Shown: positions 51,000-61,590 of the stretch, in pieces
How positions within the stretch are numbered: position 1 is the first letter of the stretch
How the letters are laid out: each line of letters begins with the position of its first letter
Assembly (NCBI GenBank): GCA_009760885.1
Contig: CM019721.1
Location: 17,842,196-17,906,195 of the forward strand
Origin: Achatina immaculata
Taxonomy: Eukaryota > Mollusca > Gastropoda > Stylommatophora > Achatinidae
DNA length: 64,000 nucleotides
Reading direction: 5' to 3'
Program-made: the position numbers and the translations under genes
Notes under the pieces: model-generated
Seen by the model: the letters and a program-made list of their open reading frames with translations, nothing else
Told to the model about the DNA's origin: nothing
Databases searched by the model: none

Positions 51000-51300
51000 A
51001 GATCTAGCAACATCCTATGGAATGTAATGACAGCGGTGTAAGATCACTTGTATTATAAGATAATGGCTGTCAACAGAATACTGTAAATAAGATAAGACCA
51101 TGGACATCAGCGTTTGCTTTATCTCATTATGGTTACTTCTTTACAGTTCGTTTTTTTGATGAAGATTTTGAGCAAACACCAAGTTGGATTGAATTGCCAT
51201 CCTAGAATCAACTTTAAGAAAACAAGTTTCACCACAGCGAGGAATACATTTATCCCTGCTTAGTGAACCAGACTGAACTGGTGCAACAGCACTGTTTGAC
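51000..51300. other. Nothing recognised
   Basis: Unique-looking intergenic sequence. Confidence 0.45.
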
Positions 51301-51302
51301 AT

Positions 51303-51600
51303 CTGTCAGTCAGTCATTTGCATGTTCCTTGCGGAACTTTGCATCCTTAACAGCTCTCCTGTAGGCCTCTTGGTTATAAGCAAGATGCCCTGCATTTAAT
51401 GCATCCATTTGCAGATTGTCAGCGATATCTTGCAGCCATCTTCACCTTGGTCTTCCTCTCTTTCCCATTATGTACCCTTCCAAGACGGTCTTCTCTAAAT
51501 TCTCATGACATTTATTATGCTCAAAATACTTTTCTCCGTTTAATCTTCTTTGCTAGCCAACGTTCTTCAATATTAAGTTCTTGTATCCATACTACAAAGC
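51303..51600 (-). mobile_element. LINE family B 3' fragment
   Basis: cagtcagtcatttgcatgtt tail, then the complement of the RGRP segment, to ttcttgtatccatactacaa. Inverted relative to 50468-50970. Confidence 0.85.
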
Positions 51601-51690
51601 AGAAAAAAAGACAGGCATTTGTGGAAAAGCCTTGCGGAAACCTCATGTGCCTTGAGCACTTAAGTTTTAGAGAGAGAGAGAGAGAAATCC
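51598..51690 (+). mobile_element. LINE family C 3' terminus with (GA)n tail
   Basis: ggcatttgtggaaaagcctt, cttgagcacttaagtt, then (GA)n. Confidence 0.78.
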
Positions 51691-51859
51691 CAGTGACTCT
51701 TATTACTGTAAAACACATCTTTAAAATGCCAATGACTCTTATCACAGTAAAACGCATCTTCAAAATGCCAGTGACCTTGACACAATCATCAATGTTATTA
51801 CATAAATCCCCCCCCCCCCGATGTAAATATGTTTCCAGTCTAATTTTAGTTTCATTACT

Positions 51860-52125
51860 CATTCATTCATTCATTTTCACGTCCCTTGCGGAACTTTGCC
51901 TAACAGCACTCCTGTAGGCCTCTCGGTTGTGAGCAAGATGGCTTGCTGCTGATGCATCCATCTGCACATCATCAACGATGTCTTGCAGCCATCTTCGCCT
52001 TGGTCTTCCTCTCTTTTTTCCCATTATGTACCATTCCAAGACGGTTTTCTCTAGATTATCATGACGTTTAATGTGTCCAAAATATTTAAGTTTTCTCTCT
52101 TTAATCCTCTTTGATAGTTTCATTA
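51860..52125 (-). mobile_element. LINE family B 3' fragment
   Basis: cattcattcattcattttca tail on the plus strand. Minus frame 52123-51863 reads KRIKERKLKYFGHIKRHDN and RGRPRRRWLQDIVDDVQMDA. Confidence 0.88.
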
Positions 52126-52129
52126 CTCA

Positions 52130-52565
52130 GATTATGTAAAATACTCAGATAGAATTCACTGTTAAATGTGATTCTGGTGAATGAATCTGCTTCTGTGGTT
52201 TGTGTGAGATGGGGGGAGTCCTCCACTCTATCAGCGAAAAAAAAAAAAGCTTCAGAATCATCATTGGAAAGAATGGGGTGGGGAGGGGGGAGAGAAGGGG
52301 AAACGGGAAACGTAAAATTACTTCCCCTTATTCCTTATGCTCTCTATGGCGAAATGATTTTTATTCAGATGTTGAAGTACGCAGTGGTCTTTACTTTCTC
52401 ACTGCTGGCAAGTCAGGATGTGTCTCGTGCTGTTGTGAGAGATCCAAGGAAGATCGAGGAAAAAAAAAAGTTCTTTAAAGAGAATGGGCGGACCTTTTGG
52501 GACTAACAGGGGACTGACGTGGATCTTCGACACGGGGCATGCGGGTGTGCAGGGAAACAGTTAAG
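52130..52565. other. Intergenic, nothing assigned
   Basis: The overlapping frames 52168-52506 and 52200-52478 have no known domain and no splice partner. Confidence 0.4.
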
Positions 52566-52574
52566 TTGATAGAC

Positions 52575-52685
52575 TGGCAAATGGATGCATCAGCAGCAAG
52601 GGCATCTTGCTTACAACCGAGAGGCCTACATGAGAGCTGTTAGGGAGGCAAAGTTCCGCAAGGGACATGCAAATGACAGAACTGA
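52575..52685 (+). mobile_element. LINE family B 3' stub
   Basis: aaatggatgcatcagcagca, cttacaaccgagaggcctac and gcaagggacatgcaaatgac; only the last about 110 bp. Confidence 0.82.
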
Positions 52686-52774
52686 AAGACTGGCTAGACA
52701 TGTTGAAATTACAAGCCAGGTTGAGAAAAGACAAGGAGGACATTACATAGGCCGTTTTGGACAGGCTGCGGGGG

Positions 52775-53262
52775 GATGATGAGAGAGAGTGTGTGTGAGA
52801 GAGATAGAGAGAGTGTGTGGTAGAGAGTGTGTGAGAGATAGAGTGTGTGAGAGAGATGGAGAGAGTGAGAGTGATAGAGACAGAGAGAGTGTGTGAGAGA
52901 TAGAGAGAGTGTGTGAGAGAGATAGAGAGAGTGAGAGAGATAGTGAGAGTGATAGAAATAGAGAGAGTGTGTGAAAGACAGAGAGAGTGTGTGAGAGAGA
53001 TAGTGAGAGTGATAGAGACAGAGAGAGAGTGTGTGAGAGATAGAGAGATTGTGTGTGAGAGAGAGAGTGAGAGTGATAGAGACAGAGAGAGTGTGTTAGA
53101 GATAGAGAGAGTGTGTGTGAGAGAGAGAGTGAGAGTGATAGAGACAAAAAGAGTGTGTGAGAGATAGAGAGAGTGAGAGATATAGTGAGAGTGATAGAGA
53201 CAGAGAGAGTGTGTGAGAGAGAGTGAGAGAGATAGAGAGAGTGAGAGATAGAGAGAGTGTGG
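52775..53262. repeat. (GA)/(GT) microsatellite tract
   Basis: gagagagtgtgtgagagaga-like sequence for nearly 490 bp, with an irregular 25-40-bp period. The minus-strand 215- and 238-codon Ser/Leu/His/Thr frames are artefacts. Confidence 0.94.
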
Positions 53263-53294
53263 ATGGACGTTGTGCATGCACGGAGATTTATGAC

Positions 53295-53695
53295 GTTAGG
53301 ACAGAGGAAGGCTGCAGGAGTAACATCTGAATGTGGTGGGAGAAAAGTATAACCAACAAGCAACATTTGACAGGAGCCTTTAGTTGACAAAAGCTTCAGC
53401 GGATGTTATGTTATCTTCTTCTTCTTCGTTCGCATTGTCTGTCTATATCTGCAGTCCTGTCTCTTGGATAAATTTCACTGTTTTTTGTAATTCAGATGTT
53501 ATGGTATGTGGTAGAGTATGTATGGGACTGTCCAGACTGTGATGATGCTGGATTCTGATTTCTGAGTTTCTTCTTGCTAATCAGTTCCGTAACTCTGATT
53601 AAGTTCATGACCCGAGGTACCACTGTATTTGTTATTTTTCATGCAATGAAAAAAAAAATGGTATCATCTAGCAACAAAGTCTCAGTACTGGAAAC
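53295..53695. other. Intergenic; (CTT)n marker only
   Basis: cttcttcttcttcgttcgca at 53417 resembles the tail end of the (GAA)n-tailed elements, but the following sequence has no partner. Confidence 0.4.
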
Positions 53696-53696
53696 T

Positions 53697-54235
53697 TAGA
53701 TATGATATTAGTCATTTAGAATTTTATTGCACAATGCATAAAGTGCAACAGAAACAATCATTTGTGATTATTCAGTTAAACTGTATATTTATGGTATTGG
53801 TCATTTAGAATTTTATTGCACAATGCATAAAGTGCAACAGAAACAATCATTTGTGATTATTCAGTTAAACTGTATATTTATGGTATTGGTCATTTAGAAT
53901 TTTATTGCACAATGCATAAAGTGCAACAGAAACAATCATTTGTGATTATTCAGTTAAACTGTATATTTATGGTATTGGTCATTTAGAATTTTATTGCACA
54001 ATGCATAAAGTGCAACAGAAACAATCATTTGTGATTATTCAGTTAAACTGTATATTTAAAAAATTCGAGAAGTAATGCAAGGTTGTTTCATACCTTCCAT
54101 AACGTCTTGAATTTTTTGAAGATTGCATATTGTTCTTATTTTCTTCATGCCATATGCTACCATAAATATACAGTTTAACTGAATAATCACAAATGATTGT
54201 TTCTGTTGCACTTTATGCATTGTGAAATACAGAAT
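53697..54235. repeat. 89-bp tandem repeat with an inverted copy
   Basis: Four direct, nearly identical 89-bp units (53697-54058, core gcataaagtgcaacagaaac), about 100 bp of spacer, then one inverted unit at 54155-54232. Compatible with a foldback element whose left arm was tandemly amplified. Confidence 0.9.
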
Positions 54236-54524
54236 TAAATTACTAGCAGTGAAGATTTGTAGATGTTGCTATAAACAATCACATTTCACTGAAGAAGTGA
54301 GCTGTTTAGTTACTTCTATACCGCTTTGTGTTGTTGTTATTGTTGACACGTGCTCACACTCAAGAAGGCCATAAAACTGCTACCTACAACGTTACTAAGA
54401 ATATAAGCGACTAAGTTACGCCTGACAAGGCGATAGTTTAAGTTAACACATATACAGTGTGCAGGAAGTCACATCACAATCGATAACAGAAACGAATGAG
54501 ATATTTAGTGATATCAACATCATC

Positions 54525-54655
54525 AGGTGCCGTGCCGATCCTTCATGCAGGTCATCAGCTCAGTTGGCGATCTCCTCTCACACCATCTCGTCAGACTGTC
54601 CAGTACATTTCTCTCGGTCTTCCCCTGGCTCTTCTTCCCTCTATTTTTATTTAGT
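54525..54655 (-). mobile_element. LINE family F 3' fragment
   Basis: catcatcaggtgccgtgccg and 120 bp, matching 6200-6370. Confidence 0.55.
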
Positions 54656-54877
54656 GATAGCTTAAAATTATAATCGATTACAGCGGTGTGTTTCTGTGGA
54701 CCGCAAGAAGCAATGGTGGTAAACAGATAGTAGTTTTTGCTGAGTTCACACAGAGATCGCAGTTACGATTCGATTTTATATTTTATATCACTACGTGGAA
54801 CGATATGATGGTTTTGTTTGTACTAAATGAAAGCTATACATATAGCATTCGGGGTTTTTTTTTGGTGTAATTAACAC

Positions 54878-55085
54878 ACTCTCTCTGTCTGAACTTCAAG
54901 TGTTCAGGGCACATGGGGCTTCCGCAAGGGTTTCCCCACAAAAGCCTGTCCTTTGCCTTTTTTTTTTTCACTCTTGCCCAAGTGAGCCCTCTATTGCTCA
55001 ACATCCTCTCTGTTGTTCTTCTCTATGTCTCTTTTGATCTACCCTTACTTCTGTTCCCTTATGGTGTCCATCATTAATACTAAGA
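54878..55085 (-). mobile_element. LINE family C 3' end
   Basis: acactctctctgtctgaact then complement of the family C terminus to tggtgtccatcattaa. Confidence 0.83.
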
Positions 55086-55274
55086 CTAATTATATAAATA
55101 TACACAAAGTCATTGCAGTAAAGCTCTGATAACAAAAGAAATAGGAACAGCTTTTATTAGTTATCGAGCACACGTGAAATGAAAGCTAGCAACACAATAT
55201 AACTTGAGTTATGCAGTATCAATCTAGGCCAACACATACATCATGAGAAACACAGTCATTTAAACAGGTGGACA

Positions 55275-55620
55275 CTGATCAGTCAGTCAGTCATTTGCAT
55301 GTCCTTTGCAGAACTTTGCATCCCTAACAGCTCTCCTGTAGGCCTCTCGGTTGTAAGTAAGATGGCATGCTGCTGATACTTCCATTCGCAGATCATCAAC
55401 GATGTCTTTGCAGCCATCTTCGCCTTGGTCTTCCTCTCTTTCTTTTTCCCATTATGTACCCTTCCAAGATGGTCTTCTCTAAAGTATCATGACGTTTAAT
55501 GTGTCCAAAATATTTAAGTTTTCTCTGTTTAATCTTCCTTACTAGCCAACCTTCTTCAATATTAAGTTCTTGTAGTATGGATATATTTGTTCTTTATTGT
55601 GTCCATGATATTAAATTATA
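55275..55620 (-). mobile_element. LINE family B 3' fragment
   Basis: cagtcagtcagtcatttgca tail, then the usual complement to ttgtgtccatgata, where it is joined directly to family A. Confidence 0.87.
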
Positions 55621-55998
55621 CTCTTTCGAAAACAAATGCTTAAGGAAAATACTTGGTATAAAGTGGAACGAATTCAAGAACAGCGCAGAGATAAGACAGA
55701 TGAGTAAAACAACAATCTGTCTCATCGGCGATCAGAAAGAGAAGGGAGACATATGTAGGCCATGTGATGAGAAGAAACAGCCAGAGAATATCAAAACAAG
55801 CCATCATTGGAGCACAACAGGCCGAAGAAAAAGAGGTCGACCACGTGAAACTCAAAGAGGACATTATTAAGAGAAGCCAGTTTAACGGGCATATCATCCT
55901 TCGAAGAAGTTGAAAAACTCGCCGAGAACAGGAAAACGTGGCAAACTATCATGCGAGACCCGTGTGACGTTTAACGGCACGGGAAGGATGTAAGAAGC
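55620..55998 (+). mobile_element. LINE family A 3' fragment
   Basis: ctctttcgaaaacaaatgct to cgtttaacggcacgggaagg and atgtaagaag. It ends 15 bp before the stop codon of the methyltransferase gene on the other strand. Confidence 0.88.
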
Positions 55999-56012
55999 TA
56001 TTTCTGACTGAA

Positions 56013-56800
56013 TCATTTCCACAAGAACCTCGAATTGAGATAATGAATCTCATAGTACTTGGCTCTCAGCACTGGAAAATTCGGGTGATGAAATGATCCC
56101 TTTGGGTTTTTGTATACGTAGAACTTCCGGAAGCCGGTGGCACTGAGGCTACTGAGCACTCTAATGACGCGCCTCATGCGATGCTCGTTGGGCGGATTTC
56201 CAATGTGACATTCCACAAGTAACTGCTTGACATTGTCCAGCTGGTTAGTACTAAGCATGCCGTTTAGCACTGACCACTCGTTGCCTTCTATGTCCATTTT
56301 AATGAGGTCAACGTTTCGTTTTCTGTGGCCTAAAACGCTCCGAATGTCTTCCAGTGTGTAGAGCTCATCCCCTTCGGAAGTGATTTGAGAATATCTTCCT
56401 ACGCCAAAAGGATGGACAAAAATCCTTTCGGTTTTGTTGTAATCTGCGCCGCGATAGTAAGTCTGGAAAGAGTGGACCTCACATTTGTAGACTCTGTCCA
56501 TGTCGTGCTCGAAGGCGGACGTGTCGTGGTGGTTGAAAGAGTAGACCAAGCAAGGTGGAGTCTTTGGTCTCACGCCTTCGTCATCACACACTTCCCATCC
56601 GTCGTCACCCAGCGAGCCCATGCGGATGCGTCTCTTGCACACGATGTCTGTGTTGTCCAGAAAGCTGTGGATGGTCACCATGAGCTGTGTCTCGTTCATA
56701 GATGTGATGTCTTCTTCAGTCAGGTCTTGGATCTTGTGGTCCACCAGGCCAGCAGAGCGAATGAAGTCCAAGTCTACTTCTGTCAAGTTGTACTTCTTTA
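56013..56800 (-). CDS. METTL24: METTL24-like exon 2 (catalytic domain)
   Basis: Acceptor attctattttcag just above 56800; the first two bases TA complete a Leu codon with C from exon 1. Encodes residues 56-317 and TGA/TAA-type stop at 56013-56015. The C-terminus reads KYYEIHYLNSRFLWK. Confidence 0.87.
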
Positions 56801-56821
56801 CTGAAAATAGAATTCGCAGTT

Positions 56822-56893
<72 letters not shown>

Positions 56894-58258
56894 ACTAAAA
56901 TATGTCACAGGAGGACGTCTTCTTAAAACAAACATACAAACAAACAAACACACTAATGGTCTAAAGAGAAGGAACTGCCTTAATAAAAACGCATCAAGCT
57001 ACACTGGCATTAATTAAAACACATGACAAAAGCCGATAAGTGTAGCCCATTCTTAAGCAATAAACACAAACTACTCGCCTACAAGTTGAGGTTCAGTCGT
57101 CGCCGTTGTTACTGCACGTGGCTACTGGTATAACTTGATTTAACCCTTAGATTAGATGATGAATGAAATCCACTTTTATAAATGTTTCTACTTTATTAAC
57201 TTGCTGTTTTCAACTTATATCTTATATCCTTCCCGTGCCGTTAAACGTCACATAGGGCTCGAAAAGTAGTTCGCCAGTTTTTCCTGTCTTCGGCGAGTCT
57301 TTCAACCTCATCAAAGGATTTTATGCCTGTTAATGTGGCCTCTCTTAACACTGTCCTCTTCAGAGTTTCACGCGGTCTGCCTCTTTTTCTTTGGCCTGTT
57401 GTGTTCCACTTGATAGCTTATTTTGGGATTCTCTGATCATTTCTTCTCATCAAGTGACCAACATATGTCCATCTCCTTTTCCTGATCACCCATGAGACTG
57501 GTTGTTGTTCAGTCTTGTTACGTCTATGTAGTATATCTACATTTCATTTTTCTCTTCTAGTGTAAGAATAAGTACAATAAACCCTCAGTTTAACGGGCCA
57601 CGATATAACAGATTTCGGATGTAACAGACCACTATATAATAGATTTCGGATGTAACGGATCACGATATAATAGATTTGACGGACCACGATATAACAAATT
57701 TCGGATTTGACGGACTACGATATAACAAATTTCGGATTTGACGGACTACGATATAACAAATTTCGGATTTGACTAACTACGATATAATAGATTTCGGATT
57801 TGACGGACCACGAGATAATAGATTTCGGATTTGACGGACCACGAGATAACAGATTTCGGATTTGACGGACCACGAGATAATAGATTTCGGATTTGACGGA
57901 CCACGAGATAACAGATTTCGGATTTGACGGACCACGATATAATAAATTTCGGATTTGACTAACTACGATATAACAAATTTCGGATTTGACGGACCACGAG
58001 ATAACAGATTTCAGATTTAACGAACGGAACAAATAATAATTTAAAAAAAAAATGTTACCCGACGCCAGGGAAGCATATTATGGCGCACTTGTTTTGGGTA
58101 GCGTGGAGTTGATTTGTTTCGGTCTCAAGCTACCCTTGACATCTGCGGCCGTGTTGTATATAGACTGGCGTTTGTCACTTGTCAGTTGTGGCTTTATTTC
58201 TTACGTAATTTCCCCATCCGTACAATTCAAAGTGGTGTCAAATTATTACTACTACTAT

Positions 58259-58313
<55 letters not shown>

Positions 58314-60902
58314 GCTACTATTACTTCTACTACTACTACTATTGTTATTACTACTACTACTATTATTATTGTTATTATTATTATTATTATTGTTGTTATT
58401 ATTATTATTATTATCCGTACCAGACAGCGTTGGCGATCATACTTCCTCATCGTGTGCGGCCCTTGGTGTTTCCTATTAGTTAAGATACATTTCTTTTTCC
58501 CTGCCACTTAACCAGTGCACCGAGATACCGAGGACTCTTGGCCTTAGTCTCTTCATTATCCCCCCCCTTTCCCCTTTTTTCCCCTCTCTCCCGCCCCCAA
58601 TTTTCCAGTCTTTACCAGGTTCTCCAGCTTCTGTCTTATCGTGACATGTCCAAGAAATTTTGACTGTCTTTTTTTTCGTTTCACTTTAAGCAGTTTTCTT
58701 TGTTCTCAAACTTCTTTGAGGAACTATTCTTTTGTTTTTTTTTTCTGCCTGTCCAGGGTATTTGTTGCATCTTTCTCCAAAATCACGCCTCTGTTGCTTG
58801 GAGTTTCTTTGTTATCTTTTTATTCACTGTCCATGTTTCACAAACATATACAAGTATAACAGTCTTCTCTTTACTTTTATGGATATCTTAAACTGTTAAC
58901 ATCTTCTTTATGTCATTAAACGTTGCCTTTGCCTTACGTATTCATGATTTTATTTCATTTGTGCACTTGCCATCAGCTTTTCTTCTTCTTTTTCTTCTTC
59001 TTCTTCTGCGTTCGAGGTTGTTGGTCACATCAGATCCTGATCCCTCTCGACATGGCAAAGCCCGCAGTCCTCTTCAGATCCTGATGGGAGCCCCAAGCTT
59101 GTGTCCTCTGGCCATGTCTCACGCCTCAGGTCTGCATGGTTTGGGCATTCTTGTAGGATATGTTCTGGAGTCTGGACTCCACTGCCACATGGACACTCGA
59201 CTGTTGTTCCCTTGTTACTGAGTTTATTTACTTGTACTTGTGTCAGTGTCTTCCCTTGTGAAATGATGTTGCACTTTGGTATGTTTATTATTTTCGTTAT
59301 TACCGCTGTTCTTGCTTTGTTGCTGTTTAACTCTCTCTCTCTCTCTCCCTCTCTCTCTCTCTGAACAGTAAGCGTCCAGGGCACATGGGGCTTCCGCAAG
59401 GGTTTTCCACAAATGCCCGTCCTTTGCCCTTATTTCCCGCTCTTGCCTAGGTGAGTCCTCTGTTGCTCAACTATACTGCTGTCTTCAAGAATCTTATTCA
59501 CAAGTTTCTGCAAGTTGCTTTTGCTTTCTGATATTAGAACGATCACATTTGCATATCTCATGTATATAAGATGGCTTCGTATTTTAATACCTTTCTCACT
59601 TTTAATGCCTTTCATGATGTTTTCAGTGTATAATGTGAATATGAGGTGACAATACGCGTTCTTATCTTACGCCTCATTTTATATCCTATTACTCCGGGAT
59701 GTCGACGTTGTCCGACTAGCCAATCAGCGGCCCATAGGTGATATGCAAGCGTCAGGGTTAGCGAACCGTAGCCGGCCAAGACCCTGTCCCACCTCTCCGT
59801 TGGTACCTCCAGTAACAGGCTAGCACTGGCTAACGGGGCAGAGATCGACACAGTTCCCATAGTGGTGGAGTCTACAAAAGAATCACTGGACACCCCTTGC
59901 TGTTTAGCTGTACTCCAGGACTGAAAAAAAAGTAGCTGCCACGCCCGATACGATGCTGTGCCTCAACGCTTCTACTGCATCGGCTGCAAAGAACACTAGC
60001 TTGCAGTTACAGGGAGATAGCAAAGACAAGACAAGATATCCTAATACTCGCCTACGTCAGCCTGACAGAGGAGTTAAAAGAAAGCCTGTGGACTTAATTG
60101 TTACACAGAAAACAGAGCCCATTCATTCATTTGCATGTCCCTTGCGGAACTTTGCCTCCCAAACAGCACTCCTGTAGGCCTCTCGGTTGTGAGCAAGATG
60201 GCCTGCTAATTAAGAAATTAAAACAACGCCGTCCCAGTGTTACGGGTTAGTGAAAGTTACAGAGTAAAAACATTTATGATATTATCATAATTTAACAAAT
60301 TGTATACCGTACATTACGATGGTACCGGGTTCAAGTCCCATGAGTGGTGTTTTTCTTTTTATGGTACACACCAAAAAGCTCGAAAAGTTGGTACCAGAGG
60401 AATCTGGGAAGATAAATGAGGCCAGGCGTGACACTTACCATATCATACTTTCAAGTGTCAAATGTCATGGAAATACGGGCCTAACACCGTATCCTCAATA
60501 TGCCGGGATTTTACCTTTACCTATAACGTATGTTACTGTTATTGTATTAAAGTTTATTAAGTTTTCTTGAACATTAAAACAAGTTACAAATGGTAAATTC
60601 CACCCCCCCCCCCTTTTCCTCCAAAAAAAAAAGCAGCTCCCAATCTGTTGTTAAAAGAGGGTTTACTGTATGGATATTGTCGGTCTTACTTGTTGAACTA
60701 CAGTAAGGTCACCTATGGTTCTAGGATGACACTTACGTTCCTCTGCTCTCGCAGCGCTCCACGTGACCTGCTCTTTCCTGGTGTACGTTAAAGCACTGAA
60801 AGTGCTCAGTGCGATGAAAATCAGCGCCAGCGCCCCCGCCACCGACAGCTGCAACGACATAGCCCGGATGCGGCGACAGGCTGTCGTCATGGTTACATGC
60901 AT
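56013..60902 (-). CDS. METTL24: METTL24-like membrane-anchored methyltransferase, two exons
   Basis: Exons 60902-60737 and 56800-56013 join phase 1 to phase 1 and give 317 residues. Residues about 17-38 are one hydrophobic helix (LSVAGALALIFIALSTFSAL) after a basic CRRIR segment, so a type II membrane protein with a lumenal domain is likely; NLT, NET and NKT sequons fit this. Lumenal motifs: VCKRRIRMGSLGDDGWEVCD (109-128), PCLVYSFNHHD (138-148), YKCEVHSF (160-167) and VDLIKMDIEGNEW (219-231). The last is the FkbM/Methyltransf_21-type Asp-x-Glu-Gly motif. The order matches METTL24 and its invertebrate relatives, putative SAM-dependent methyltransferases; the substrate is unknown. It appears intact. 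Orthology to METTL24 itself, rather than to an expanded invertebrate branch, is inferred. Confidence 0.82.
56826..56890. repeat. (AT)n microsatellite
   Basis: About 32 AT dinucleotides, 25 bp inside the intron next to the exon 2 acceptor. Self-complementary. Confidence 0.97.
56895..57220. other. Intron, nothing recognised
   Basis: Short (caaa)n at 56930-56950; otherwise no feature. Confidence 0.5.
57224..57515 (-). mobile_element. LINE family A 3' fragment
   Basis: tatccttcccgtgccgttaa to cacccatgagactggttgtt on the plus strand, complement of 43745-44035. Confidence 0.88.
57580..58030. repeat. About 31-bp minisatellite
   Basis: About 14 copies of gatttcggatttgacggacc-containing units with ataacaga/ataataga variants. 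The minus frame 58032-57715 is an artefact. Confidence 0.94.
58243..58412. repeat. (TAC)n/(TTA)n trinucleotide microsatellite
   Basis: About 170 bp of tac, tta and ttg triplets. Open in several frames as poly-Tyr/poly-Leu; not coding. Confidence 0.97.
58590..58950 (-). mobile_element. LINE RT fragment
   Basis: Minus-strand reading with breaks: KKMLTV, LVYVCETWTVNKKITKKLQA then TEA and a Lys-rich end, the post-palm segment of a LINE protein. Separate from families A and B. Confidence 0.6.
58978..59310 (-). mobile_element. LINE family E C-terminal tail
   Basis: Minus frame 59399-59025: TVECPCGSGVQTPEHILQEC, then PNHADLRRETWPEDTSLGLP. The CPCG...QTPEHILQxCP box is the zinc-knuckle-like end of RNase H-containing LINEs. 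The left end is (CTT)n. Confidence 0.85.
59335..59650 (-). mobile_element. LINE family C 3' end with joined RT piece
   Basis: (CT)n tail then family C terminus to 59475. It is followed by a minus frame 59615-59430 reading IYMRYANVIVLISESKSNLQ, an RT palm with YANV in place of YADD. The region between is deleted. Confidence 0.78.
59690..60045 (-). repeat. Dispersed repeat R1
   Basis: gccggccaagaccctgtccc to gacaagacaagatatc; about 340 bp, most complete copy together with 39505-39865. Confidence 0.78.
60118..60212 (-). mobile_element. LINE family B 3' stub
   Basis: cattcattcatttgcatgtc to gagcaagatggcctgct. Confidence 0.83.
60310..60525 (+). mobile_element. tRNA-derived SINE (family 1)
   Basis: gatggtaccgggttcaagtc is the B box; the body (gaatctgggaagataaatga, gtcatggaaatacgggccta) parallels 19915-20050 in reverse. 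The A-box side is lost. Confidence 0.76.
60737..60902 (-). CDS. METTL24: METTL24-like exon 1 (membrane anchor)
   Basis: ATG at 60902-60900; a second ATG seven codons earlier in frame is actually TTG and was not used. Donor AAC|gtaagt at 60736, phase 1. Encodes the N-terminal basic segment and the single transmembrane helix. Confidence 0.75.
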
Positions 60903-60904
60903 TT

Positions 60905-61490
60905 TCAAACTTCTGTTTATTAAAAGAAAAAAAATAATATACGTAAGAAATTAAGAGGCACAAAAATATCACGATGATTCAGAAGATAAAAGAAAACTAA
61001 CAAGTGTAGAAATGTTCATACCTACCGTTCTTTCCCCGCATGCAGCAGATATTAAAATAGAGGGAAGGGAAAATTCGAGGCTTTATTAGTGCTCCTGCCT
61101 TCTGTGTTGAAAGCCTTAAATTTTCACATTTGTAATAGCGATTCGCACAGACCGGAGAGCATTTTCTGAGCCCACACAAATACGCTCTCCTTTAGAAGTC
61201 CCGATGGTAATATTTGTAAGTCTACGCGCATCACAACTGAGCAGGTACATTTTAACGGAAGCTGTGCTCGGTATGAAAGGGGAGAGAAGAAAACAGTTAC
61301 GAAAGCCTACAGCAAAGCGTTTGGTTGAAATGTGTAATATAACTATCGCCAGTGTAATCTGATGAGTAGCTCACATAAAAGTCAGATCAATATACTGTTA
61401 CAGAAAGTTTTCCTGTCATTGATTTTGTTCATCGCCGGGCGTTTTTTTATGTGGACTGTGCGGTTATTATGACTGAATGTGGTAGAGCCT
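60905..61490. other. Upstream region of the METTL24-like gene
   Basis: Should hold the 5' UTR and promoter; no TATA-like or other signal could be assigned with confidence. Confidence 0.35.
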
Positions 61491-61497
61491 AGGTAAT

Positions 61498-61590
61498 TCT
61501 TCTTCTTCTGTCTCCTCCTCCTCCTCCTTCTTGTTCTTCTTCCTTCTCCTCTTCCTCCTCCTCCTCCTCCTTCTTCTTCTTCTTGTTCTT
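61498..61590. repeat. (CTT)/(CTC) low-complexity tract
   Basis: Pyrimidine-rich on the plus strand; precedes a minus-strand LINE end and may be its tail. Confidence 0.85.

Noticed and set aside
52561..53390. Minus frames of 215 and 238 codons
   Set aside because: Translations of a (GA)/(GT) tract.
1..58030. Regularly spaced arrays considered as CRISPR
   Set aside because: Units are contiguous with no unique spacers, no cas genes are present, and the window is clearly animal nuclear DNA.
58052..58507. Poly-Tyr, poly-Leu and poly-Val frames
   Set aside because: Trinucleotide microsatellite.
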